Of a stretch of DNA of 64,000 nucleotides, positions 31,654-41,084 are shown piece by piece. The stretch comes from an uncultured Actinomycetes bacterium (GTDB lineage: Bacteria > Actinomycetota > Actinomycetes > S36-B12 > CAIYMF01). Location: assembly GCA_903918645.1 (NCBI GenBank), contig CAIXFH010000195.1:1-64000 (forward strand), read 5' to 3'. Position 1 is the first letter of the stretch, and the number at the start of each line of letters is the position of its first letter. The translations under genes were made by a program, and so were the position numbers. The notes under the pieces were generated by a model. It did no database searches. It was given only the letters and a program-made list of their open reading frames with translations, and was not told the DNA's origin.

Positions 31654-32613
31654 TCACTTCTCGAGCAGGGCAGCGACGTCAGGGCGCGCGAACCAGGCTT
31701 GAGCTGTTCCCGATGGCAGATCCTCGGCAATCCGACGCACAGCCACGCGGGCGGCCTCTAAGGCGGCCTCGCTCTCCATCGCATTGGTTTGGGCCAGCAG
31801 CGCGCCCAGAACCGCGCGAGCTGGCCACACCAGCGGCAGCGCCCCGACGCTCTCGGCCAAGGTCGCGGCACGACGTAGACAACTCGTCGCGCTTTGGAGA
31901 TCGCTCAACTCGATGTACGCCACTCCGCTGAACAGCAAGCCTTTGGCCACATGCCGGGGTGCACCCGCTTCCTCGGCACGATTCACCGCCTCGGTCGCCG
32001 CAGCGACGGCCGCCGCTGGGTCATCGTGCATCAGCGCGACTTCCGCGCGAGTCCAACCCAGCCGTACCCGCTGCCGCCACCAATCGGTGCGGTCGGTCGC
32101 AAGAGCCGTGGCTTCGATCAACGCAGCCTCGGCCTCGGCCGTCGATCCCAAACCGACCGCATCGGCGGCAAGGCCAAGGATCGCGTCGAAACGCGCCTCG
32201 GCCGCGTCCCCAGCGAGGTTCAAGGCACGCTCGTCGACCTGCTGAGCCTCAGCGTGTCGACCGAGCTGGCGATAGATACTCGCCAAAGTCGCGGCCGACA
32301 ACGAGCAGAACAAGCGCTCATCAAGGCTTTGACGCGACGAAGTCGCAAGTGGCTCAAGCAGTTCGACCGCCGACCCGAACTTGCCCGCGGCCGCCAGACA
32401 TACTCCGAGAAGCCATGAAGCTCCCAGCGATTCAGCTACCGCCCCCTGCTGGTCCGCAAGCTGGACCGCAGCTCGGAGCGGCTCTACACCCGCGATCGGT
32501 CGACCGTGGAAGGCCGCGCGCTCACCTCTGGCGAGCAACTCGCCCAGATCAATCGCACCGACGTTCTCGTCCAACGTGGCTCCGATCACGTGCTGGTCAG
32601 CAGGGGAGGTCAT
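31654..32613 (-). CDS. TPR-like helical-repeat protein, function unknown
   Basis: The 319-residue protein starts at ATG 32611-32613 (MTSPADQHVIGATLDE), chosen because the longer frame overlaps the upstream gene. The body is a row of Ala/Leu-rich helix pairs with tetratricopeptide spacing, for example ASIYRQLGRHAEAQQVDERAL and SGVAYIELSDLQSATSCLRRA. There is no membrane segment or catalytic motif, so protein-protein binding is the likely role. It lies between bldM and the unknown 97-residue gene. Confidence 0.72.
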   Translation of the reverse strand: MTSPADQHVIGATLDENVGAIDLGELLARGERAAFHGRPIAGVEPLRAAVQLADQQGAVAESLGASWLLGVCLAAAGKFGSAVELLEPLATSSRQSLDERLFCSLSAATLASIYRQLGRHAEAQQVDERALNLAGDAAEARFDAILGLAADAVGLGSTAEAEAALIEATALATDRTDWWRQRVRLGWTRAEVALMHDDPAAAVAAATEAVNRAEEAGAPRHVAKGLLFSGVAYIELSDLQSATSCLRRAATLAESVGALPLVWPARAVLGALLAQTNAMESEAALEAARVAVRRIAEDLPSGTAQAWFARPDVAALLEK

Positions 32614-32662
32614 CGCAGACTGACTATGCCATCTGTGCTCGCCCCAGTCCCTAACCGAGCAC

Positions 32663-32956
32663 TTACGTGCCGGCGTCGTGATCAAACACCGACCAGTCAC
32701 CGGCCTGCAACTTCGTCACTTCGGCCGCGAGATCCGGTCGAGACTCGATGGCCCGCCGCACTCCGGGAAAGAGATGCGGGTAGCCAAGCAAGGTAGAAGC
32801 GATCGCTTGGCCAACGACGTAGCCAGGCTCAATGCCGAGCGCTGATTGGGCCGCGACCTGCGCCTGGGAGGTGGCCTTGCGGTCCATGATCTCCCCGACT
32901 GCAGCACAGCAGGAATCGGATAGACCCCTACGGGTGGTCGTGCCTTGATTCGCCAT
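32663..32956 (-). CDS. Hypothetical protein, 97 residues
   Basis: I do not recognise this protein. It is soluble, starts MANQGTTTRRGLSDSCCAA with a CC pair at about 16-17, has a central amphipathic region (SQAQVAAQSALGIEPGYVVGQAIAS) and ends acidic (WSVFDHDAGT). No ribosome site is clear before ATG 32956, so it may be leaderless. It lies 49 bases upstream of the TPR gene and downstream of the CarH-like gene, in one apparent transcription direction. Confidence 0.55.
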   Translation of the reverse strand: MANQGTTTRRGLSDSCCAAVGEIMDRKATSQAQVAAQSALGIEPGYVVGQAIASTLLGYPHLFPGVRRAIESRPDLAAEVTKLQAGDWSVFDHDAGT

Positions 32957-33040
32957 GGAATGACAGAGCCGAATGCGGAGCAGCTATGGGAGCGCACGCC
33001 CATGCTGATTCCGCTGCGTTGAACGGCCTCGCTGGGGTGG

Positions 33041-34057
33041 CTAGACCGCGTTCGCTACCCGCGTGACCGCATCGACTAAGTCGTTGACTCGAACGACGTC
33101 CTCGGGAAGGATTTCTGACCACCCCGGGCCAGCAGCCATAACCACTGGGGCTGGGCGCATGGCAGGTAAAGCGGCCAGTGAGCTTGGGTCGCCACTTGCT
33201 GGAGTGGATGACCAGATGACGACTGCTGAAGGGCCAGAACGCTTGATGGCTGCGTGCAGTGACTGAGCCGGAACTCGGGCACCGAGGACCCGAGTTTGAA
33301 TTCGCCGCTCAGCCAATGCCGCAGACAAGGCGAAAAGTGGCAGGGAATGCATCTCAAGGGCCGAACAGGCTAGGAGCACCGGGCGCGAATTGATCGGGCT
33401 CTCGAGCCGGGCATGCACGGCGACCAGAGCAGCGATTACCGACTCCGACAGCAGGTGCTCGACTTCGATTCCCTTGCCGCTGGCAGCCCACCTGCGTCCG
33501 ACTCCAGCGAGCACGGGCGCCACAAGGTGATCCCAGCTCCACACAACTCCGTGGCGGTCAAAGCTCTCGCTGACGATCGCGGTGCAGGCAACGTTGTCCA
33601 GGCTCATCGCGGCCCGCGCAAGGCCCCGTTCAGTTGGGGTGCGACCAGGTAGTGCGACCACTCCACGGCCGCCTCCGCTGGGCGCCGGCTTAGTCAGCGG
33701 AATCGACTCTTCGGGTACGACCCCACCATCGCGCAATGGGGGTGGGACCGCGACGCCGCCAACTAGATCCACTGGGCTAGCGCTGACATCGACTTTGACC
33801 GCCGCTGCCGCCGCCTCGCTCGGGGGGACTCCGCTATTGACTAGCCGCCGCATCAGATCAAGCCGAGCTACATCGGCTGGTGAGTAGCGGCGGTGTGACC
33901 CGGCACTGTGCTCTGAGGGTCCAACTCCGTAGCGCCGATCCCACGTGCGCAAGGTGGCAGGGGCAACACCTAGTCGACGCGCTACAGCAGCCACCGATAG
34001 GCCAGCACCCACGAGACCCGGTGCGGACTCAGGACTGGTCGGTGTAGAAGACGTCAT
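33041..34057 (-). CDS. MerR-type regulator with B12-binding domain, CarH/LitR-like
   Basis: The 338-residue protein has an N-terminal MerR helix-turn-helix (about 17-75: LSVAAVARRLGVAPATLRTWDRRYG) and a Pro/Gly-rich linker. The C-terminal part is a helical bundle with W190-x9-E200-H201, then a Rossmann-like domain with E235-M-H237. W-x9-EH and E-x-H are the adenosylcobalamin-contact motifs of CarH photoreceptors, so light- or B12-dependent DNA binding is likely. Its ATG overlaps the stop of a possible 46-codon gene by four bases. No carotenoid genes are adjacent. The function is inferred from motifs. Confidence 0.82.
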   Translation of the reverse strand: MTSSTPTSPESAPGLVGAGLSVAAVARRLGVAPATLRTWDRRYGVGPSEHSAGSHRRYSPADVARLDLMRRLVNSGVPPSEAAAAAVKVDVSASPVDLVGGVAVPPPLRDGGVVPEESIPLTKPAPSGGGRGVVALPGRTPTERGLARAAMSLDNVACTAIVSESFDRHGVVWSWDHLVAPVLAGVGRRWAASGKGIEVEHLLSESVIAALVAVHARLESPINSRPVLLACSALEMHSLPLFALSAALAERRIQTRVLGARVPAQSLHAAIKRSGPSAVVIWSSTPASGDPSSLAALPAMRPAPVVMAAGPGWSEILPEDVVRVNDLVDAVTRVANAV

Positions 34058-34194
34058 AGCTTGATCATTCTGCGTGCTACCGGCTCAGCGCGCCAGCCCA
34101 AACGCTTCAGCATCGCGTCAAAGTTGAGTCCGGCGCAGCCCCGCCGATGACCCTTCAGGCGATGCCGGGTCCGAGATGACTGACTAACACTCAT
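34054..34194 (-). CDS. Possible 46-residue basic protein coupled to the CarH-like gene
   Basis: The frame from ATG 34194 (MSVSQSSRTRHRLKGHRRG) to a TGA that overlaps the CarH-like ATG (ATGA) is 46 codons. An AAGGGG site lies about eight bases upstream, and a TTGGCA/TATCCA promoter-like pair is placed to start transcription about 22 bases before the ATG. The product is strongly basic. I recognise no family. It could be a leader peptide that couples translation of the regulator, or a spurious frame. Confidence 0.4.
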   Translation of the reverse strand: MSVSQSSRTRHRLKGHRRGCAGLNFDAMLKRLGWRAEPVARRMIKL

Positions 34195-34222
34195 TGCTTT
34201 TCCCCTTCTGCCAGATCGCGGC

Positions 34223-34251
34223 TGGATACGGCTCGTCCTCATCTGTGCCAA
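34223..34251 (-). promoter_or_regulatory. Candidate promoter for the CarH-like operon
   Basis: On the minus strand TTGGCA (34251-34246) and TATCCA (34228-34223) are separated by exactly 17 bases. The start site would be near 34216, about 22 bases before ATG 34194. The -35 is good and the -10 is poor (3 of 6), so this is tentative. Three GGCCACTGG copies lie just upstream. Confidence 0.4.
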
Positions 34252-34258
34252 CCAGCAG

Positions 34259-34288
34259 GGCCACTGGCTGCTGGCCACTGGCCACTGG
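34259..34288. repeat. Three copies of GGCCACTGG between CarH-like gene and whiD
   Basis: GGCCACTGG occurs at 34259-34267, 34273-34281 and 34280-34288, the last two overlapping by two bases. They lie directly upstream of the candidate -35 of the minus-strand promoter. They could be operator half-sites for the CarH-like protein. That is an inference from position only; they do not match the operators I know for characterised CarH proteins. Confidence 0.4.
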
Positions 34289-34352
34289 ATAAGTCGAAGA
34301 GCACCGCTGCGCAGCGTCTGTAGTCAAGTGGGAAACTGCTCATCGGCGCAAG

Positions 34353-34381
34353 TTGACCAACTTATGGCGCGATGCTACTTT
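34353..34381 (+). promoter_or_regulatory. Predicted whiD promoter
   Basis: TTGACC (34353-34358), 17 bases and TACTTT (34376-34381) form a good sigma-70-type promoter about 45 bases ahead of the whiD ATG. The -35 is embedded in the palindrome AAGTT-GACC-AACTT (34350-34363), a possible regulator site. Confidence 0.6.
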
Positions 34382-34425
34382 GGGGCAGTGGGCCCATCCA
34401 GGCCGACAAACTTAAGGAGTCTGCG

Positions 34426-34731
34426 ATGGCCGACGTGTCTCGTCTACCCGGCCCTAATGCAGATATTTGGGACTGGCAGATCCACGGTGCCTGCCGCGGC
34501 GAGGACAGCGACCTGTTCTTCCATCCCGAGGGCGAGCGCGGCCCATCTAGACTCGCTCGAGACCGCGCCGCCCAAAGTATTTGCGGCCGCTGCCCAGTAC
34601 TCACAGAGTGCGCGGCGCATGCGCTTTCCGTCCGCGAGCCCTACGGAGTCTGGGGTGGGATGACCGAGGAAGACCGCGAGAAGGTCTACCTCAAGGCCCG
34701 CCTGAGCCCCCCGCTCTACGTGCACGCTTAG
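34426..34731 (+). CDS. whiD: WhiB-family iron-sulfur regulator, WhiD-like
   Basis: The start is ATG 34426, eight bases after AAGGAG; the frame to 34372 lacks a site. The 101-residue protein has the four cluster-binding cysteines C23, C53, C56 and C62 (C-x29-C-x2-C-x5-C) and the GVWGG turn at 74-78, followed by a basic-acidic C-terminal helix. WhiB proteins carry a 4Fe-4S cluster and bind DNA with sigma region 4. Location beside groEL and near bldM and guaB matches Streptomyces whiD and mycobacterial whiB3. The bidirectional terminator follows. Confidence 0.9.
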   Translation: MADVSRLPGPNADIWDWQIHGACRGEDSDLFFHPEGERGPSRLARDRAAQSICGRCPVLTECAAHALSVREPYGVWGGMTEEDREKVYLKARLSPPLYVHA

Positions 34732-34819
34732 GCCAGACCCTCGGGCCCGACGGCCAGTAAGCCCGGCACTAATCAGGGTCCAGATGCCCGACCACCGCAC
34801 CCGCGGGCGGCTGGACAGT

Positions 34820-34862
34820 AACCCTGCACAGCAACCCTGCACAGCAACCCTGCACAGCAACC
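34820..34862. repeat. 13-bp tandem repeat, three copies
   Basis: AACCCTGCACAGC is repeated exactly at 34820-34832, 34833-34845 and 34846-34858, followed by AACC. It lies between the whiD stop and the terminator hairpin. There are no spacers, so it is not CRISPR-like. The repeats are non-coding. Confidence 0.85.
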
Positions 34863-34898
34863 AAAGCCCTGCCCCCCGGTATCGGGGGGCAGGGCTTT
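34863..34898. terminator. Strong bidirectional terminator between whiD and groEL
   Basis: A perfect 16-bp stem (AAAGCCCTGCCCCCCG and its complement) with a GTAT loop is followed by TTTTG on the plus strand, and on the minus strand the stem's end reads CTTTGG after the loop arm. It sits at the convergent ends of whiD (+) and groEL (-) and should stop both transcripts, more strongly from the whiD side. Confidence 0.9.
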
Positions 34899-34913
34899 TG
34901 TCTTAGTCAGGGC

Positions 34914-36719
<1,806 letters not shown>

Positions 36720-37013
36720 TTACTTGACGACGACGGCGAGGATGTCGCGAGCAGACAGGATGAGGTACTCCTGGCCGTCGTACTTGATCTCGGTGCCGCC
36801 GTACTTCGAGTAAATGACCTTGTCGCCGATGTGGATGTCGAGCGGCAAGCGCTGTCCATCTTCGAAGCGACCCGGACCAACAGCAAGAACTTCGCCCTCC
36901 TGGGGCTTCTCCTTGGCGGTGTCCGGGATGACGAGGCCAGATGCAGTTGTCTGCTCTGCCTCGAGGGTCTTAACGAGGATTCGATCCTCGAGTGGCTTGA
37001 TGGTGACCGACAC
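36720..37013 (-). CDS. groS: Co-chaperonin GroES
   Basis: GroES caps GroEL. The start is GTG 37011-37013 after GGAGGA; the frame to 37109 runs through the CIRCE operator and is not coding. The 97-residue protein has [13 protein letters not shown], the mobile-loop region [14 protein letters not shown] and ends DILAVVVK. It is transcribed from the CIRCE-controlled promoter upstream and is followed by groEL. Confidence 0.97.
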   Translation of the reverse strand: MSVTIKPLEDRILVKTLEAEQTTASGLVIPDTAKEKPQEGEVLAVGPGRFEDGQRLPLDIHIGDKVIYSKYGGTEIKYDGQEYLILSARDILAVVVK

Positions 37014-37108
37014 GGTCTGTCCTCCACCTGATAAGTGAGTGAATGTTCGGGATGCGAACGGTTTTTGCTCCGGGGCGTCGTCGCGGGTGCCGCACCAGAC
37101 CGTTCGCA

Positions 37109-37133
37109 TGGCACTCTCGGGTGGAGAGTGCCA
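37109..37133 (-). promoter_or_regulatory. CIRCE operator 1 (HrcA site)
   Basis: TGGCACTC, nine bases and GAGTGCCA form the CIRCE inverted repeat. It lies just downstream of the predicted -10, over the transcription start region, where HrcA would block initiation. Confidence 0.93.
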
Positions 37134-37141
37134 ACACCCCT

Positions 37142-37170
37142 ACCCTAAGAACGATCTGGCACTCGGTCAA
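37142..37170 (-). promoter_or_regulatory. Predicted groES promoter
   Basis: On the minus strand TTGACC (37170-37165), 17 bases and TAGGGT (37147-37142) form the promoter. The -35 lies inside the nine-base spacer of CIRCE 2 and the start site is predicted about seven bases past the -10, over CIRCE 1. This explains heat-shock control of the groES-groEL transcript. Confidence 0.7.
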
Positions 37171-37182
37171 CCTGAGTGCCAG
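37156..37182 (-). promoter_or_regulatory. CIRCE operator 2 (HrcA site)
   Basis: CTGGCACTC, nine bases and GAGTGCCAG form a perfect nine-base inverted repeat. It is centred 48 bases upstream of CIRCE 1 and carries the -35 in its spacer. Confidence 0.93.
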
Positions 37183-37276
37183 ATTCCCCCACCCCACCCA
37201 CCCCCAATTCCTCATCAATGTGCCCCCAACTGCGCTAGAAGCAGTTAATCCTCCCCACTGATGGCAGGCTCAGCCC

Positions 37277-38557
37277 GTGGACCTCGACACCGCGGCCTGG
37301 CTGGCTAGCACCCACGGCCGGGCCGCGCTCGCGACCGCCACCACGCACGACGACCGCGCTCACGATCGCGCCGCGGCTGGGGACGCAACCGCGATCGATC
37401 CGCTCCGCGCAGCCACGGCGTTACGCAAGGCCGATCCCAGCCTGGATCCGACCCAAGCCGCCGCCGTCCTAACCCAAGTGCGGCTCCGACGTCGAGCCCG
37501 GCCGCGGCTCGGCGACATCGTCGAGCACTTACTGCTCACCGAAGACGGCGCCGAACAGGCAACCCGAACGGAGGTAGCCAAGCTGCGCGCCCGACGATTC
37601 GTCGAGTCAGGTGCGACGCGCGTCGCCGACCTCGGCTGCGGGCTAGGGCTCGACTCCATCGCGTTCGCCCAAGCTGGCCTGTCGGTATCAGCGGTTGAGC
37701 GGGACCACGTCACGGCCGCGCTAGCCCGGGCCAACGCCGACGCACTCGGCCTGAGCCATCTGCTCGACGTCACCACCGGAGACGTAGTCGCCGATCTCGA
37801 ACTACTCAACGCCACGCTCGCGCGGACAGATGCAGCCTTCGTCGACCCGGCACGACGTGATCCCAAGGCACGGACCGATGGACGCAGCGTGCGGATGACT
37901 GACCCCAGGTCTTGGTCTCCGCCTTGGTCGTGGGTCGAGGAACTCGCCATCAAGGTTCCACAACTGGCCGCGAAGGTGGCACCCGGTGTTCCCCACGAGC
38001 TCACCCCGCCAGCAGGTTGTGCGACGTGGTCGAGCGTCGACGGCACGCTGGTCGAAGCCGAAATCGGCTGGGCAGCAATGAATCCCGGCCACATACGTCG
38101 CCGCGCCGTCGTGATCCGAGGGACGGACACACACATCGTTGAATCGGCCCATGACCTTGTCGACGAGGTCGCGCCACCAACCGCCTCCGTCGGCTCATGG
38201 CTGCTTGAACCTGACGATGCAATCATCCGCTCGGGCCTGGTCGGTGACCTAGTCGCGAGCGTCGCAGGATGGCTACTCGACGCCCGTGTCGCCTACGTCA
38301 GCACTGACGTCGAACCACAAACCCCGCTCGCAGCGATATTCCGGGTGCGTGAGGCACTGCCGTTCACCATTCGCGCACTGCGCGACACACTGGTTGCCGA
38401 CGGCATTGGCCACGTTGTCGTGAAGAAGAGAGCGATCTCAGCGGACCCTGACAACGTCCGAAAAGAGTTGGCTCTCAAGCCCTCTCGCACATCAGCCGTT
38501 GTGATTCTAACTCGGATTGGCGATGACCCATGGGCCTTCGTCTGCGACCCCAGCTAA
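37277..38557 (+). CDS. SAM-dependent methyltransferase of the THUMP-like class
   Basis: The 426-residue protein starts at GTG 37277. It has a central Rossmann methyltransferase domain with RVADLGCGLGLDSIAFA (motif I), the acidic loop AVERD and ADAAFVDPARRDPKAR. This matches the actinobacterial class I methyltransferase with a THUMP-like domain; the C-terminal part (VKKRAISADPDNVRKEL) suits RNA binding. The substrate is not known; a nucleic-acid substrate is likely. It is divergent from groES across the CIRCE region. Confidence 0.8.
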   Translation: MDLDTAAWLASTHGRAALATATTHDDRAHDRAAAGDATAIDPLRAATALRKADPSLDPTQAAAVLTQVRLRRRARPRLGDIVEHLLLTEDGAEQATRTEVAKLRARRFVESGATRVADLGCGLGLDSIAFAQAGLSVSAVERDHVTAALARANADALGLSHLLDVTTGDVVADLELLNATLARTDAAFVDPARRDPKARTDGRSVRMTDPRSWSPPWSWVEELAIKVPQLAAKVAPGVPHELTPPAGCATWSSVDGTLVEAEIGWAAMNPGHIRRRAVVIRGTDTHIVESAHDLVDEVAPPTASVGSWLLEPDDAIIRSGLVGDLVASVAGWLLDARVAYVSTDVEPQTPLAAIFRVREALPFTIRALRDTLVADGIGHVVVKKRAISADPDNVRKELALKPSRTSAVVILTRIGDDPWAFVCDPS

Positions 38558-38624
38558 TCGGCGACTGACCGAAATCAGCGGCAATCGCCGTCAATGGCGA
38601 GCATCTCGGACAGACAACGACGAA

Positions 38625-39542
38625 TCAGCGCGAAGCAGACGCGGCGATCTCGGCAATAGCAACGGGCCCAAGGCCACAACAGCCACCAACGAGGGAGACC
38701 CCCGACTCAAACCACGACGCGACAGCGGCGGACGAAAGGGTGTCGGCGCCGGCGCCCAGCCACACTGACGCGGCACCGTCCCACACTCGCCCTGCATTCG
38801 GATAGACGACGATGGCCAACTCTGGCTCGATGGCGCGAATCCGTTCAACGAGTCCGGTCACGAACTCTGGCTTCGTACAATTGATGCCGATCGCCGCAAT
38901 CCCAGCAGCAGCAACGACTGCCGCGGCCTCTTCGATGGGCTGACCCGCACATGTAAGCGCAGCATCCGCACACGAAAATGACAACCAAGCCGGGATATCG
39001 ATGCCATCAAGCGCATCGATGAGGGCCACAGCTTCATCGACGTCGGGCACTGTCTCGATAGCCAGAAGATCTGGCGACGCTGCCGCCAACACCTCGAGCC
39101 GCGCACGATGAAACTCAACAAGAAAGTCATTCGACAGCCCGTATCGCCCGCGATATTCCGAGCCATCGTGCAAAGTGGCGCCATACGGACCGACTGAAGC
39201 CGCAACCAACATCGCCTGCGAAGCGCCGTCAGCCTGAGCCACTGCACGCGCCTCATGCACAAGTCGAACCGAGAGCGCGAGGAGATCGTCGGCCTCGCTC
39301 GAGCTAAGCCCTGCGCGCTCAAAGCCAGAACGCGACGCCTGATAAGACGCCGAAATCCCAACGGTGGCACCGACTGCGAAGTACGCACGATGAACATCGC
39401 GAATCGCTGACGGATCATCACGTAACAGCCGTGCTGACCAAAGCGACCCTGAAAGATCGTGGCCTCTCGCCTCCAGTTCGGACGCAAGGCCGCCATCAAT
39501 CGCGGCCGGACCCCCGCGCAGTAACTCGCGGAATGAGGTCAT
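38625..39542 (-). CDS. mmuM: Homocysteine S-methyltransferase
   Basis: The 305-residue protein transfers a methyl group from S-methylmethionine or SAM to homocysteine to make methionine. It has the zinc-site motif GINCTKPEFV and the C-terminal GGCC (VGGCCGLGP), giving the three Cys ligands, and the N-terminal DGGLASELEARG. Length is normal for MmuM. It lies downstream of tsaD in the same direction, with a 28-base gap. Confidence 0.9.
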   Translation of the reverse strand: MTSFRELLRGGPAAIDGGLASELEARGHDLSGSLWSARLLRDDPSAIRDVHRAYFAVGATVGISASYQASRSGFERAGLSSSEADDLLALSVRLVHEARAVAQADGASQAMLVAASVGPYGATLHDGSEYRGRYGLSNDFLVEFHRARLEVLAAASPDLLAIETVPDVDEAVALIDALDGIDIPAWLSFSCADAALTCAGQPIEEAAAVVAAAGIAAIGINCTKPEFVTGLVERIRAIEPELAIVVYPNAGRVWDGAASVWLGAGADTLSSAAVASWFESGVSLVGGCCGLGPVAIAEIAASASR

Positions 39543-39570
39543 CGACGTGCACCCTCAAAAACTGTCACTG

Positions 39571-40629
39571 TCACATCAATCCCTCGCGAGCGCTGACCTC
39601 GGTGACCAACATGGACGAGTCTGCCGGTATGGCAAGTGAACTCGGCGCTCGACCTCGGGCCACCATCTCGGCACCCAGCGCCGCCACCATAGCCCCGTTG
39701 TCGGTGCATAGGCCTGGACGCGGGATGCGAACGGTGATACCCGCTGCAGCGCAACGTTGTTCAGCCATCGACCGCAGACGCGAATTTGCAGCAACCCCGC
39801 CACCGATGACCAAGGTGTCGACCCCGTGCTCCTTGCACGCGAGCACGGCCTTGCGCGTCAATATGTCGACCACCGCCTCCTGAAACGACGCAGCGACGTC
39901 AGCGACGGGCACGGCCTCGCCGGCCGCTTCGCGTGCCTCGACCCACCGCGCGACCGCGGTCTTCAATCCACTGAACGAGAAGTCAAAGCGATGCTCCTGC
40001 ATGTCGCGCGATGAGGAGAGTCCGCGCGGAAACTCGATCGTGATGAGGCCGTCGACCGCCATCCGGTCGATGTGTGGCCCGCCCGGAAACGGAAGGCCCA
40101 GCACCCTCGCCACCTTGTCGAAGGCCTCACCTGCTGCATCATCCACAGTGGCACCCAGCGATCGGATGTCATTCGTGACATCAGGCACGAGAAGCAACGA
40201 TGAATGGCCACCGGATACGAGCAGCGCCATGGTGGGCTCGGGCAGCGGACCATGCTGAAGTTGATCCACCGCTACGTGAGCCGCAAGGTGGTTGATGCCG
40301 TAGAGCGGGCGATCGAGTGCGATCGCGAGCGCCTTCGCCGCAGCGACCCCCACTAGGAGCGCACCGGCCAAACCTGGGCCAGCGGTAACCGCGATTGCGT
40401 CAATGTCTGACAGCGCCATACCCGCGTCGCTGCAGGCACGACGAATGGTGGGCACCATCGCATCTAGATGTGCCCGGCTCGCAACCTCGGGCACGACCCC
40501 GCCAAAGCGTGCGTGCTCGTCGACACTGCTTGCGACCGCGTCAGCAAGCAACGTAGTGCCACGGACGATGCCTACCCCGGTCTCATCGCACGATGTCTCA
40601 ATCCCGAGCACGATCGGTTGGTCGTTCAT
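39571..40629 (-). CDS. tsaD: tRNA N6-threonylcarbamoyladenosine transferase TsaD
   Basis: TsaD moves threonylcarbamoyl to A37 of ANN-reading tRNAs. The 352-residue protein has [27 protein letters not shown] with the metal-site His-x-x-x-His pattern continued by NHLAAHV, and [11 protein letters not shown]. The C-terminal end is VSAREGLM. Its start overlaps rimI by four bases. TsaB and TsaE, needed for the same modification, are encoded just upstream. Confidence 0.96.
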   Translation of the reverse strand: MNDQPIVLGIETSCDETGVGIVRGTTLLADAVASSVDEHARFGGVVPEVASRAHLDAMVPTIRRACSDAGMALSDIDAIAVTAGPGLAGALLVGVAAAKALAIALDRPLYGINHLAAHVAVDQLQHGPLPEPTMALLVSGGHSSLLLVPDVTNDIRSLGATVDDAAGEAFDKVARVLGLPFPGGPHIDRMAVDGLITIEFPRGLSSSRDMQEHRFDFSFSGLKTAVARWVEAREAAGEAVPVADVAASFQEAVVDILTRKAVLACKEHGVDTLVIGGGVAANSRLRSMAEQRCAAAGITVRIPRPGLCTDNGAMVAALGAEMVARGRAPSSLAIPADSSMLVTEVSAREGLM

Positions 40630-41084
40630 GACACTGATTCCTCCCGGAGGGATCGCCTCAGCACCAAGGCATCTCGGCCGGGGCCGTAGTAGTTGCTTCG
40701 ACGCGCCTGGTGCTCAAAGCCCAGCGAGCCGTATAGCGCTATCGCGGCCACATTCTGGGCTCCCACTTCAAGGAAAATATGACTGCAACCTCGAGTCCGG
40801 GCCTCGTCGAGGAGCCCCCGCATCAACTCTCGACCCAGCCCGCGGCCCTGCGATCGCTGCGCGACTGCGATGGTCTGCACGTCGCTCTCGGGCGCCAGGG
40901 CAAACAGCCCGACATACGCGTCGACACCCTGTTCGTCTTCATGAACGACGTACCAACGGTTGGCAGGTACGTGTGCGAGTTCACTCCAGAACTGCTCGGC
41001 GGTCCACGCGGTCTCGGGGAATACCTGATGTTCGATAGCGATGACGGACTCGATGTCCCACCAGCGCATCGGTCGAACCGTCAC
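40626..41084 (-). CDS. rimI: Ribosomal-protein-alanine acetyltransferase RimI
   Basis: The 152-residue GNAT-family protein has the acetyl-CoA loop [16 protein letters not shown] and the [21 protein letters not shown] segment. In other bacteria it N-acetylates S18. It is encoded between tsaB and tsaD with four-base overlaps on both sides, the usual actinobacterial order. Confidence 0.92.
   Translation of the reverse strand: MTVRPMRWWDIESVIAIEHQVFPETAWTAEQFWSELAHVPANRWYVVHEDEQGVDAYVGLFALAPESDVQTIAVAQRSQGRGLGRELMRGLLDEARTRGCSHIFLEVGAQNVAAIALYGSLGFEHQARRSNYYGPGRDALVLRRSLREESVS

Noticed and set aside
34820-34862. Tandem repeat considered as a CRISPR array
   Set aside because: The 13-bp units are adjacent with no spacers, and no cas genes are near.
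36720-37109. Longer GroES start at 37109
   Set aside because: The extra 32 codons run into the CIRCE element and lack homology; the GTG at 37013 has a strong ribosome site.
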